Below are positions 48,912 through 57,980 of a DNA stretch of 64,000 bases, in pieces. A program made the translations under genes and the position numbers. The stretch comes from Atlantibacter hermannii. Lineage in GTDB: Bacteria; Pseudomonadota; Gammaproteobacteria; Enterobacterales; Enterobacteriaceae. The stretch spans positions 2,728,001 through 2,792,000 of the forward strand of contig LR134136.1 of assembly GCA_900635495.1 (NCBI GenBank), given 5' to 3'. The stretch's first letter is position 1; every line of letters begins with the position of its first letter. The notes beneath the pieces were generated by a model. It searched no databases, was not told where the DNA came from, and saw only the letters and a program-made list of their open reading frames with translations.

Positions 48912-49831
48912 ATGAGCGAGAATGAAAACACCCTTTCCGGTGGCGTGTCTGTCCACGAAATCAAAGGCAACATCGAACAGCATCTCACCGCGTTGCTGAA
49001 GAATTGCGACGCCAATACGGCGGTCGGCATGGCGATGCAGGAAAGCGTCCTGGGCCCGGGAAAGCGCATTCGGCCACTGATGATGTTGCTGATTGCCCAT
49101 GACCTGGGTTATCCGGGGGATGCCAAAACCCTGCTTGACCTGGCCTGCGCGGTGGAAATGATCCACTCCGCCTCGCTGATCCTGGACGACATTCCGTGCA
49201 TGGATAATGCCGACATGCGGCGCGGCAAGCCGACCATCCATAAAAAGTATGGTGAAAGCGTGGCGATCCTTGCCGCCATCGGTCTGCTGACCCGGGCGTT
49301 TGCGCAGGTATCGTCCGCCAGCGGGCTGAACGGAGAGCAAAAGGCGCTGGCCGTAAGCGAACTGGCGAATGCCGTAGGGGAGCAAGGCTGGTGCTGGGGC
49401 AGTTTCGCGATCTGACAGGAGCCGGGCAAACCCAGAACATTAACGACATCACCGCCACCAATGATTTAAAAACCGGCGTGCTGTTTATCGCCATGTTGCA
49501 GGTGGTCGGCCTGGCGGCGAATGCCAGCGAGGCCACGCGCCAGCGGTTATCAGCATTCGCCACCGACTTCGGCCAACTGTTTCAGTTACTGGACGACCTG
49601 TCAGACAGCCACTTTACCACCGGTAAAGATCGCAATAAGGACGCCGGAAAACCCACGCTGGTGAATGTCCTGGGCCGGGAGCACGTCTGCGATCGGATTT
49701 ACCACCATTTTCATTCCGCCAGCGAGCACCTGGCCGCAGTTTGCGTAGCCGGGCAGGAAACCCGTCGGTTTATTGATACCTGGTTGAACCTGACGCTGGC
49801 GGGGGAAAAACCCGCGATGAAAATCGCCTGA
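48912..49831 (+). CDS. crtE: CrtE, geranylgeranyl diphosphate synthase (frame-shifted here)
   Basis: CrtE condenses isopentenyl diphosphate with farnesyl diphosphate to GGPP, the entry to carotenoids. Both aspartate-rich motifs of trans-prenyltransferases are present: DDIPCMDNADMRRGKPT and DDLSDSHFTTGKDRNKDAGK. A missing C at 49388 (GGCTGG for GGCCTGG) shifts the frame in the sequence EQGLVLGQFRDL; corrected it is 306 residues and ends MKIA like Pantoea CrtE. I start at the ATG at 48912 (SENENTLSGGVSVHEIK); the ribosome site is weak. First gene of the crt operon. Confidence 0.93.
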
Positions 49832-49897
49832 TGCACTGGCAATACCGGCATCACGACGGTGCCGTGAATCACTTATCTGGCCTGCCTGAGGATAACC

Positions 49898-50947
49898 ATG
49901 GCGATCAAAAATCAGGGAATTGTACAGAGGAAAAACGATCATCTGGACATTATCCTTAACACCCCGCAGGACGTAACGGGGGCCTCCACCGGGTTCGGCA
50001 ACTGGCGTTTTGTCCATTGCGCATTACCGGAAATTGATTACGACGCGATTGATTTACGCAGCGTATTCCTCAATAAAACGCTCAGTGCGCCACTGCTGAT
50101 CAGCTCCATGACCGGCGGCGCGCAGCGTTCAAAGTTTATTAATCATCATCTCGCCGAAGCGGCCCAGGAGCTCAACGTGGCGATGGGCGTGGGCTCGCAG
50201 CGTATCGCGCTGGAAGGCCAGTCAGATTGCGGGATTGATAAATCGTTGCGCCGACTGGCCCCGGATATTCCGCTGATGGCGAATCTGGGCGCGGCGCAAC
50301 TGGCGGGTGAAAAAGGCATTGATTCCGCCCGTCGCGTAGTCGATATGATCGAAGCCGACGCGCTGATTATCCACCTCAACCCGCTACAGGAAATTCTCCA
50401 GAGCGACGGCGACCGGGACTGGGCGGGCAAACTTGACGCTATCGCCCAGGTGGTTCGTCACCTGACGGTGCCGGTGGTGGTAAAAGAAGTGGGCGCCGGG
50501 ATTTCCGCTGCGGTGGCGGGCCGTTTAATTGATGCGGGCGTCACTGCCATTGACGTGGCGGGCGCGGGCGGCACCAGCTGGGCGGCCGTAGAAGGCAAAC
50601 GCGCCGAAAGCGCCCATCTGCGCGCCCTGGCCAGCGCGTTCGCGGACTGGGGCATCCCCACCGCTCAGGCATTACAGGCCATCGCCAGCGCATACCCGAA
50701 TACCCCGGTGATTGCCTCCGGCGGCATACGCACCGGCATCGACGCGGCGAAAGCGCTGCGGTTGGGCGCGTGTCTGGTCGGTCAGGCCGCCGCGATCCTC
50801 GACAGCGCCACCGAATCCACCCAGGCGGTGGTCGACCGCTTTGCGATCACCATCGAACAACTGAAACTCGCCTGTTTCTGTACCGGCAGCATCAATCTTG
50901 ATGCGCTGAAAACGGCAGACATTATTCAGTGCGGCGGGGGATCGTGA
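49898..50947 (+). CDS. idi: Type 2 isopentenyl-diphosphate isomerase (FMN-dependent)
   Basis: Interconverts isopentenyl and dimethylallyl diphosphate. The 349-residue TIM-barrel protein has the type 2 (Fni) signatures RKNDHLDIILNT, LISSMTGGAQRSKFINHHLA, HLNPLQEILQSDGDRDW and FMN-phosphate loop ASGGIRTGIDAAKALRLGA. Type 2 idi between crtE and crtX is the order seen in Pantoea agglomerans- and Cronobacter-type clusters. TGAGGAT precedes the ATG. Its TGA overlaps the crtX GTG. Confidence 0.95.
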   Translation: MAIKNQGIVQRKNDHLDIILNTPQDVTGASTGFGNWRFVHCALPEIDYDAIDLRSVFLNKTLSAPLLISSMTGGAQRSKFINHHLAEAAQELNVAMGVGSQRIALEGQSDCGIDKSLRRLAPDIPLMANLGAAQLAGEKGIDSARRVVDMIEADALIIHLNPLQEILQSDGDRDWAGKLDAIAQVVRHLTVPVVVKEVGAGISAAVAGRLIDAGVTAIDVAGAGGTSWAAVEGKRAESAHLRALASAFADWGIPTAQALQAIASAYPNTPVIASGGIRTGIDAAKALRLGACLVGQAAAILDSATESTQAVVDRFAITIEQLKLACFCTGSINLDALKTADIIQCGGGS

Positions 50948-52212
50948 GCCATTACGCGATAATCGTACCGCCGCTGTACAGCCATATCCGGGCGATGGAA
51001 GCGCTGGCGCTTCACCTCAGCGGCAAAGGGCACCGGCTGACCTTCATCCTCGATCCTGCACTGGTGGTGCGGGGTAATCCGCGTCTTGGCGGATGCCCGT
51101 CGCTGCCGGAAACTGTTCAGCGCGCCCAGCAGCGTTTTCGCGATCCCGCTTCGCGCACCTTTTTCCGCATCGCCGGTACGCTGGCGGCGCATACTGACGC
51201 GCTGTGCCGTGAACTGCCGGGCATTCTGAAACGTCTCCAGGTGGACGGGGCGATTGTCGACCAAATGGAACCGGCGGGCGGGCTGGTCAGCGAATTTTTA
51301 GGCCTGCCCTTCGTTTCGGTGGCCTGCGCCCTGCCGGTCAACCGCGAACCGGATCTGCCGCTGCCGGTCATGCCGTTTCGCTATGGCGAGGACGACGCCG
51401 CCAGAAAACTGTATGCGGGCAGCGAACGGGTCTACGACCGGCTGATGCAGGCGCACTATCGGGTCATTGACGCTTACAGCCGTCGTTTCGGGCTGGCCCA
51501 CCGGCGGCGGCTCGATGAATGCCTGTCGCCGCTGGCGCAAATCGCCCAGGGCACCGCGACGTTTGATTTTCCGCGTCGGGAATTGCCGGACACGTTTCAC
51601 TACATCGGTATGTTTCAGAGCATGCCCGATTTGCCGCCGCGGCGGCGCAACGCGATACCGCAGGTTTTCGCCACCCTTGGCACATTACAGGGGCATCAGT
51701 ATTCGCTGCTGCGTACCCTGGCGCGAGCCTGCCAGCTGGCGGAGGTGAATGTCACTGTCGCCCACTGCGACGGTCTCTCGCCTGCTCAGGTCGAGGGGTT
51801 ATACCGCAGCGGCGCCACCCGCGTGGAAAGCTTCGTTCCGCAGCGCGAGGTGCTGGCGCAGTCCGATCTGATTGTCTGCCACGCCGGGCTGAATACGGTC
51901 CTTGAGGCGTTAGCGGCCCGGTGTCCGCCTGTGGTGATGCCCGTGGCGTTTGACCAGCCCGCGGTTGCAGCGCGGGTGACGCACCACGGTCTGGGGCGTA
52001 AAGTGTCCCGACTGGCGGGCGCGTCAGCCATCGCCAGCCAGATTACCGCCCTGCTTAATGAGACCGATGATTTTCAGCAACGGCTGGCGGCAGAAAGCCA
52101 GGCGATCCGCCAGGCTGGCGGCGCGGCGCGGGCGGCGGCACTGGCTGAACAGGCGATTGAGACCGGGCGTTCGGTTAACGCAGGAGCGGCACGCGTATGC
52201 AATGGGATCTGA
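50944..52212 (+). CDS. crtX: CrtX, zeaxanthin glucosyltransferase
   Basis: Transfers glucose from UDP-glucose to the hydroxyls of zeaxanthin, making mono- and diglucosides. The 422-residue GT1 protein starts at GTG (SHYAIIVPPLYSHIRAMEAL), overlapping the idi stop by 4 bases. The donor-binding motif is VCHAGLNTVLEALAARCPPV followed by PVAFDQPAVAARV. The end overlaps crtY by 16 bases. Confidence 0.95.
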   Translation: MSHYAIIVPPLYSHIRAMEALALHLSGKGHRLTFILDPALVVRGNPRLGGCPSLPETVQRAQQRFRDPASRTFFRIAGTLAAHTDALCRELPGILKRLQVDGAIVDQMEPAGGLVSEFLGLPFVSVACALPVNREPDLPLPVMPFRYGEDDAARKLYAGSERVYDRLMQAHYRVIDAYSRRFGLAHRRRLDECLSPLAQIAQGTATFDFPRRELPDTFHYIGMFQSMPDLPPRRRNAIPQVFATLGTLQGHQYSLLRTLARACQLAEVNVTVAHCDGLSPAQVEGLYRSGATRVESFVPQREVLAQSDLIVCHAGLNTVLEALAARCPPVVMPVAFDQPAVAARVTHHGLGRKVSRLAGASAIASQITALLNETDDFQQRLAAESQAIRQAGGAARAAALAEQAIETGRSVNAGAARVCNGI

Positions 52213-53342
52213 TACTGGTTGGCGCAGGCCTGGCGAACGGGTTGATCGCCTGGCGTCTGCAACAGGTGCGCCCTGAACTGAATGTTCTGCTCATTGAACA
52301 AGGCGAGGCGGCGGGCGGCAACCATACCTGGTCGTTCCACCACCACGATTTATCCCCCGAACAACATCAGTGGATCGCGCCGCTGGTGGCGCATAGTTGG
52401 CCCGGTTACGACGTGATGTTTCCCTCGCTCACCCGGCACATCGATCAGCCCTACTACACCCTGTTTTCTGACCGTTTCGCGCACCGGCTGACGGAGGCGC
52501 TTGGCGACAATCTGCGGCTTAACTGCCCGGTGGCGGCGGTTTCCCCGCAACGCGTGCAGTTAGCCAACGGCGAAACGCTCACCGCCCGTGCGGTGATCGA
52601 CGGTCGCGGTCAGCCTGACGCGCCGACGCAACGCTGCGCCTGGCAATTGTTCGTGGGCCAGGAATGGCGGCTCGCGCATCCCCACGGTCTGACCCGCCCG
52701 CTGTTGATGGATGCCACGGTGCCGCAATGCAACGCCTACCGGTTTTTCTACCTGCTGCCGCTGTCGCCCGATACGTTGCTGATTGAAGATACCCGGTTCA
52801 GTAATGCGCCTGCCCTCAACCGGGACGATTATCGTGCCGCTATTAAGGATTATGCCGCGCAACGTCACTGGACGCTTTCCGCCTTGCTGCGCGAAGAGTC
52901 TGGCTGCCTGCCCCTGACGCTGGCGGGCGCACCACCACCGGACAGCACGGCGCAACAGCCCTGCTCCGGCATGCGCGCCGGGCTTTTTCACGCCGTAACG
53001 GGCTACTCCTTGCCGCTGGCCGTCAGGCTGGCGGACGCGGTCGCCGGGCTGGGGATCCCCGACGCCCCGCGTGTGGCGGCACTGACCCATGCGCTGGCCG
53101 CGCAACAGTGGCGCAGCCAGGGTTTCTTCCGCCTGCTCAACCGTATGCTGTTTTTAGCCGGGCAGCCGGACCACCGCTGGCGTGTGATGCAGCGATTCTA
53201 TGGCTTACCCGATGAGACCATCGCTCGCTTTTATGCCGGAAACCTGACGCTTTCCGATAAGGCGAGAATATTAACAGGCAAGCCCCCCGTCCCGGTTTTC
53301 CAGGCGCTACGGGCGGCGTTTAACACAGGGAATGAACAATGA
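52197..53342 (+). CDS. crtY: CrtY, lycopene beta-cyclase
   Basis: Cyclises both ends of lycopene to give beta-carotene. The 381-residue flavoprotein has an N-terminal dinucleotide fold (WDLILVGAGLANGLIAWRLQ), the EAAGGNHTWSFHHHDL region and the conserved cyclase segment LLIEDTRFSNAPAL. It overlaps crtX by 16 and crtI by 4 bases, so translation is coupled. Confidence 0.96.
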   Translation: MQWDLILVGAGLANGLIAWRLQQVRPELNVLLIEQGEAAGGNHTWSFHHHDLSPEQHQWIAPLVAHSWPGYDVMFPSLTRHIDQPYYTLFSDRFAHRLTEALGDNLRLNCPVAAVSPQRVQLANGETLTARAVIDGRGQPDAPTQRCAWQLFVGQEWRLAHPHGLTRPLLMDATVPQCNAYRFFYLLPLSPDTLLIEDTRFSNAPALNRDDYRAAIKDYAAQRHWTLSALLREESGCLPLTLAGAPPPDSTAQQPCSGMRAGLFHAVTGYSLPLAVRLADAVAGLGIPDAPRVAALTHALAAQQWRSQGFFRLLNRMLFLAGQPDHRWRVMQRFYGLPDETIARFYAGNLTLSDKARILTGKPPVPVFQALRAAFNTGNEQ

Positions 53343-54816
53343 AAAAAACCGTGGTGATCGGTGCGGGTTTTGGCGGGCTGGCGCTGGCGATCCGCCTGCA
53401 GTCGGCGGGATCCAGACCACTTTGCTGGAGCAGCGCGATAAACCCGGCGGACGCGCCTATGTCTGGCACGATGAGGGCTTCACCTTCGACGCCGGGCCGA
53501 CGGTCATTACCGACCCCAGCGCGCTGGAAGAGTTGTTCGCTGGCGCGGGTAAACGGCTGGAGGATTACGTCGACATGATGCCGGTCGAGCCGTTTTACCG
53601 GCTGTGCTGGGAAGACGGTAAACGCTTTGATTACAGCAATAACGAATCGCTGCTCCAGCGGCAAATCGCCGATTTTAACCCCGCTGACGTCGAGGGTTAC
53701 GCCCGCTTCCTGGAGTATTCAAAAGCGGTATTTAAAGAAGGCTACCTGCGCCTCGGCGCCACGCCGTTTTTGCAGTTCAGCGATATGGTAAAAGTCAGTC
53801 CGCAGTTGATGCGGCTGCGCGCCTGGGAGAGTGTTTATCAGGCGGTCTCGCGGTTCATTAAAGAAGACCATTTGCGCCAGGCCTTTTCGTTTCATTCGCT
53901 GCTGGTGGGCGGCAATCCGTTCGCCACTTCGGCGATTTATACCCTGATCCATGCCCTTGAGCGCGAATGGGGTGTCTGGTTCCCGCGTGGCGGCACCGGT
54001 GCGCTGGTACAGGGAATGGTGAAGCTGTTTACCGATCTGGGCGGCAAACTGGAACTGAACACCGCCGTTGAGCGCATCGAGGTTGAACAACAACGGGTCA
54101 GCCGGGTCGTGACGCAAGACGGGCGCGTCTTTGCGGCGGATGCCGTGGCCTCCAACGCTGACGTGGTCAATACCTACCAGAAGCTTCTGGGTCATTATCC
54201 TCCCGGCGAGGCGAAAGGCCGCAAGCTGGCCGGTAAGCGCATGAGCAACTCGCTGTTCGTGCTTTACTTCGGGCTTAACGCCACCCATCCGCAGTTAGCG
54301 CATCACACCATCTGTTTCGGTCCGCGTTATAAAGAGCTGGTGCAGGAAATTTTCCACGGCGCGACCCTGTCAGATGATTTCTCGCTGTACCTGCACTCGC
54401 CGTGCGCCACCGATCCGTCTCTCGCCCCGCCAGGCTGCGGCGCGTTTTACGTCCTGACGCCGGTGCCGCATCTTGGCAACGCCCCGCTCGACTGGACCGT
54501 TGAAGGCCCGGCGCTGCGCGAGCGGATTTTTGATTATCTGGAAGCGCGCTATATGCCGAACCTGCGCCAGCAGTTGGTCACCCACCGAATGTTTACCCCG
54601 GACGACTTCCAGCACACCCTCGGCGCGCATCTCGGCTCGGCGTTTTCCCTTGAGCCGCTGTTAACCCAAAGCGCCTGGTTCCGTCCTCATAACCGCGATG
54701 AAAACCTGAAAAACCTGTATCTGGTGGGTGCCGGTACCCACCCCGGCGCGGGCGTTCCTGGGGTCGTCGGCTCGGCGAAAGCCACCGCCCGGTTGATGCT
54801 GGAGGATCTGGCATGA
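53339..54816 (+). CDS. crtI: CrtI, phytoene desaturase (frame-shifted here)
   Basis: Four-step FAD-dependent desaturation of phytoene to lycopene. The first 27 codons (MKKTVVIGAGFGGLALAIRL) and the rest (IQTTLLEQRDKPGGRAYVWH...) are in different frames; the GGG at 53407-53409 should be GGGG, giving QSAGIQTTLLEQ and 492 residues, the standard CrtI length. The C-terminal signature NLYLVGAGTHPGAGVPGVVG is intact. The start overlaps crtY (ATGA), and the end overlaps crtB by 4 bases. Confidence 0.95.
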
Positions 54817-55739
54817 ATAAACCGCTTTTCAATCATGCCGCGCAAACCATGCGCAACGGATCGAAAAGTTTTGACGCCGCCGCCAGGCTGTTCGACCCGG
54901 AAACCCGCCGCAGCGTGCTGATGCTGTATACCTGGTGCCGTCATTGCGATGACGTCATCGATAATCAGATTGCCGGATTTGCGTCCGGCGCTGAATCCCG
55001 CCTCGATCCTGCCCGTCAACTGGAGCAACTGCGTGAATCCACCCGGCAGGTGTACCAGGGCATGGCGCAATCCGATCCGGCGTTTGCGGCGCTTCAGGAG
55101 GTGACGGCTCGTCATCACATTCCGGAAAAATGGCCGCTCGAACATCTTGAAGGGTTCGCCATGGACGTGCGCGGCGAGGCCTATGCCACGATTGATGACA
55201 CGCTGCGTTACTGCTACTACGTGGCGGGCGTGGTGGGCTTGATGATGGCGCACATTATGGGCGTCCGGGACGAGAAGGTGCTGGATCGCGCCTGTGATTT
55301 AGGACTGGCGTTCCAGCTCACTAATATTGCCCGCGACGTGATAGAGGATGCCGGGGCAGGACGCTGCTATCTGCCTGCGCACTGGCTGGCGCAGGAAGGG
55401 CTGGAGATGGAGACCTATTTCCTGCCGGAACATCGTCCGGCGCTGAGTCGGGTGGTGCAACGCCTGTTGAATACCGCGGAGCCCTATTATGCCTCGGCGC
55501 TGGCGGGCCTGCCCGCGCTGCCTCTGCGCTCACGCTGGGCGATTGCCACGGCGCGGGATGTCTATCGCGCCATCGGCATTAAAGTCTCACACGCCGGGAC
55601 GCGCGCCTGGGATACGCGGCAGCACACCAGCAAACCGGAGAAAATCGCCCTGCTGCTTAAAGGCGCAGGCCGGGCGGCTATGGCGCCGGTGGCGAGGCCT
55701 TCGGCGCGTCCGACGGCGCTTTGGCAGCGGCCGCTTTAG
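54813..55739 (+). CDS. crtB: CrtB, phytoene synthase
   Basis: Joins two GGPP molecules head to head to phytoene. The 308-residue helical protein has both Asp-rich motifs, CRHCDDVIDNQ and LTNIARDVIEDAGAGRCYLP, and the ARLFDPETRRSVLMLYTWCR segment. Last plus-strand crt gene; its final 62 bases overlap the 3' end of crtZ on the other strand. Confidence 0.96.
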   Translation: MNKPLFNHAAQTMRNGSKSFDAAARLFDPETRRSVLMLYTWCRHCDDVIDNQIAGFASGAESRLDPARQLEQLRESTRQVYQGMAQSDPAFAALQEVTARHHIPEKWPLEHLEGFAMDVRGEAYATIDDTLRYCYYVAGVVGLMMAHIMGVRDEKVLDRACDLGLAFQLTNIARDVIEDAGAGRCYLPAHWLAQEGLEMETYFLPEHRPALSRVVQRLLNTAEPYYASALAGLPALPLRSRWAIATARDVYRAIGIKVSHAGTRAWDTRQHTSKPEKIALLLKGAGRAAMAPVARPSARPTALWQRPL

Positions 55740-56202
55740 TCGGGCGGGCGCGCTTACGCAGTTGCGCCTGCAACACTTCCGGGGATTTCACCACCAGGAA
55801 ACCAAACGACACGCAGCCCTCTTTGCCGTTTACCGCATGATGAAAACGGTGCGCCAGCCAGAGCCGCTTCAGGTAGCCCTTGCGCGGCACCCAGTGGAAC
55901 GGCCAGCGCTGATGCACCAGGCCATCATGAACCAGAAAATAGAGTACGCCGTAGAGCGTCATGCCTGCGCCAATCCACTGTAGCGGCCAGACCCCTGCGG
56001 TGCCCACGGCGATCAGCACAATAGCCAACCCGGCAAACACCACCGCGTACAAGTCGTTTAGCTCGAACCAGCCGGTGCGCGGCGAATGGTGGGAGCGATG
56101 CCAGCGCCAGCCAAAACCGTGCATGATATAGCGATGGGAAAAGGCCGCTACCGCCTCCATTGCCGCCGCGCTTAATACCACAATCAATACGTTAAGCCAC
56201 AT
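55678..56202 (-). CDS. crtZ: CrtZ, beta-carotene 3-hydroxylase
   Basis: A 174-residue di-iron membrane hydroxylase that turns beta-carotene into zeaxanthin. All histidine clusters are present: HRYIMHG, HRSHH, HDGLVHQRWPF and HRFHHAV, between four hydrophobic helices. It is transcribed from its own promoter, against the rest of the cluster. The C-terminal 20 residues (Ala/Pro/Lys-rich, KAAAAKAPSDAPKASPPAP) are encoded within the overlap with crtB. Confidence 0.96.
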   Translation of the reverse strand: MWLNVLIVVLSAAAMEAVAAFSHRYIMHGFGWRWHRSHHSPRTGWFELNDLYAVVFAGLAIVLIAVGTAGVWPLQWIGAGMTLYGVLYFLVHDGLVHQRWPFHWVPRKGYLKRLWLAHRFHHAVNGKEGCVSFGFLVVKSPEVLQAQLRKRARPTKAAAAKAPSDAPKASPPAP

Positions 56203-56341
56203 GCTTCCATTCCTTCTCTCGTTAACGGCATCAGCCCCAGTCAGTATAGTGCAACCGCTGTTTTTGGCGGGATAAGGCGAAGCGAAGCCTGCCCGTGGTC
56301 TACAGTTAGTGCGAGCATGTTGAAATCCCAGAGGCCCCAGG

Positions 56342-57349
56342 ATGAATCAAAAGACACTCGCATTGATGTTAGGCTGTGTGGCGGGCTGCGCCAGCGCCGC
56401 CGACGCTCCCCGTTATGACGACGCCGCATCAAGCGTCTACCTGCAATATTATCCGTCATCAAAAGTGGCCCCCGGCATGGCCCACACTCCCGGGTTGCGG
56501 ATTAACTTTCCGGACGGCGACGCCCGCCCCATTGAGATGGACACCGGCTCCACCGGCATTGTGATCTCCGCCGGATCGATCCCGAATTTCGGGCAGTTGT
56601 CCGGGACGCCGGGGAAACTCACTTATAACAGTTCGGGGCGAATTATGATTGGCTCCTGGGTGACGACGCCCGTGACGCTCAGCGGCAGCAATGGTCAGCA
56701 CTTTACCACCGCGCCGATCCCGGTGCTGGCGGTGACTCAAATCGCCTGTCAGGACAATGCCCGCCACTGTACACCGGAAGATAACCCGCGCGGCGTCGCC
56801 ATGATGGGCGTCGGCTTCGCCCGGGAAGGCAGCGAACAAAAACAGAGTACGCCGGAGACCAATCCGTTGCTGAACCCGGCGGACACGGCGGCGTTTCATA
56901 AGGGCTACGTGGTGACGCGCGACGGGGTGCATGTCGGGCTTAATGCCAACGTCGCGGGCGAGGGGTTCTCATTCGTCAAACTGCAGCCCGACCCGCGCAT
57001 TCCCGGCGAATGGCAACCTGCCCCGGTCTGTATCACGGTTAACAGCGATGCCAAACGCTGCGGGACGGCGCTTATCGATACCGGCGTCACCGACATGTAT
57101 TTAACGCTGCCGAACTACCCGGATAACCCTCTGCCGGATGACGCGACGCTGACGTTTACCTTCACGCCGGATATCAGCTATTCCCTCGCCGCCAGCGGTG
57201 ATGACTCCGCACTGGCTCCGGAGAAAATTGTGCTCAACACCACCCGCCAGACGCCGTTTGTGAATACCGGCGTGAATTTCCTTAACGGCTTTGATGTGCT
57301 GTATGACGCCCGGAACGGCTATTTCGGCTACCGGGCGAATAACCGTTAA
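56342..57349 (+). CDS. Exported pepsin-like (double DTG) protein of unknown function
   Basis: A 335-residue exported protein. The N-terminus MNQKTLALMLGCVAGCASAA is a signal peptide and could be a lipoprotein signal (VAGC, Cys 16). Two aspartyl-protease-type motifs are present: EMDTGSTGIVIS (Asp 67) and ALIDTGVTDMYL (Asp 246), 179 residues apart, close to the spacing of the two catalytic Asp of pepsins. Both are followed by hydrophobic strands as in the psi-loops. The only bacterial relatives I can recall are uncharacterised. It is divergent from crtZ, with a 140-base gap, and its end overlaps the convergent cupin gene by 4 bases. Confidence 0.75.
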   Translation: MNQKTLALMLGCVAGCASAADAPRYDDAASSVYLQYYPSSKVAPGMAHTPGLRINFPDGDARPIEMDTGSTGIVISAGSIPNFGQLSGTPGKLTYNSSGRIMIGSWVTTPVTLSGSNGQHFTTAPIPVLAVTQIACQDNARHCTPEDNPRGVAMMGVGFAREGSEQKQSTPETNPLLNPADTAAFHKGYVVTRDGVHVGLNANVAGEGFSFVKLQPDPRIPGEWQPAPVCITVNSDAKRCGTALIDTGVTDMYLTLPNYPDNPLPDDATLTFTFTPDISYSLAASGDDSALAPEKIVLNTTRQTPFVNTGVNFLNGFDVLYDARNGYFGYRANNR

Positions 57350-57856
57350 TACCACAGCGCCGTCAGAGCAGGTGTTAACCCGTTAACCGGGTCCTGCTCG
57401 GGATACGGCAGTGCGGCGATGCGCGCCAGCATGTCCGGCGTCGCCGCCTGTCGGCACAAATCGGCCTCCGTGCCCGGCGGATAGCCGCCAACCACCAGAA
57501 AGTCGTCGGTGGCGGATAACCGCCGGTGCCCGGTTCCGGCGGGCAACAAAATCACATCGCCGGTTTCCACATCCACTTCCACCCCGCCCGGTCCACCCAA
57601 CACCAGATGCGCCGCGCCGCCCGCGATACCGAGCACCTCATGCGCATTCGAGTGGTAATGGTGATAATCGAAGATCCCATCACGCCATTGGGCAGGCCAG
57701 CCGTTGGCGGCGAACAGCGTTTCAAAGCGGCTGGCGAGGTCCCCCTCCGTCATGACGTTTTTGTAGATCAGCACCGGCAGATGCGGGTTGTTTGGGCACC
57801 CAGTCATGGGCGGGAAGCAGCAGGGTTTGCGGGGCAATGGCATGATCAGCAGGCAT
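57346..57856 (-). CDS. Cupin-domain protein (frame-shifted here)
   Basis: A 169-residue single-domain cupin. The start at 57856 (MPADHAIAPQTLLLPAHDWV) has AAGGAGATGACG upstream; after one surplus base in the T3 run 57791-57793 the frame continues NNPHLPVLIYKNVMTEGD. The cupin core is YHHYHSNAHEVLGIAGG and GDVILLPAGTGHRRL, with His/Glu metal ligands. Substrate unknown; small stand-alone cupins of this kind are often annotated only by fold. Confidence 0.85.
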
Positions 57857-57980
57857 CGTCATCTCCTTGTGTTAACTCGGTCTGTTAACTGTAGACGGCG
57901 AATCAACCCGCCAACAACTGTACCGACTCCACCACAGGGTGACAGAGCGGCATCTCCGTAAAGGACGATGCCGCAAACAA

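Noticed and set aside
48912..49831. Programmed frameshifting in crtE, crtI or GAPDH
   Set aside because: There is no shared slippery heptamer or downstream structure, and the same one-base pattern hits unrelated genes such as ychF; sequence error is simpler.
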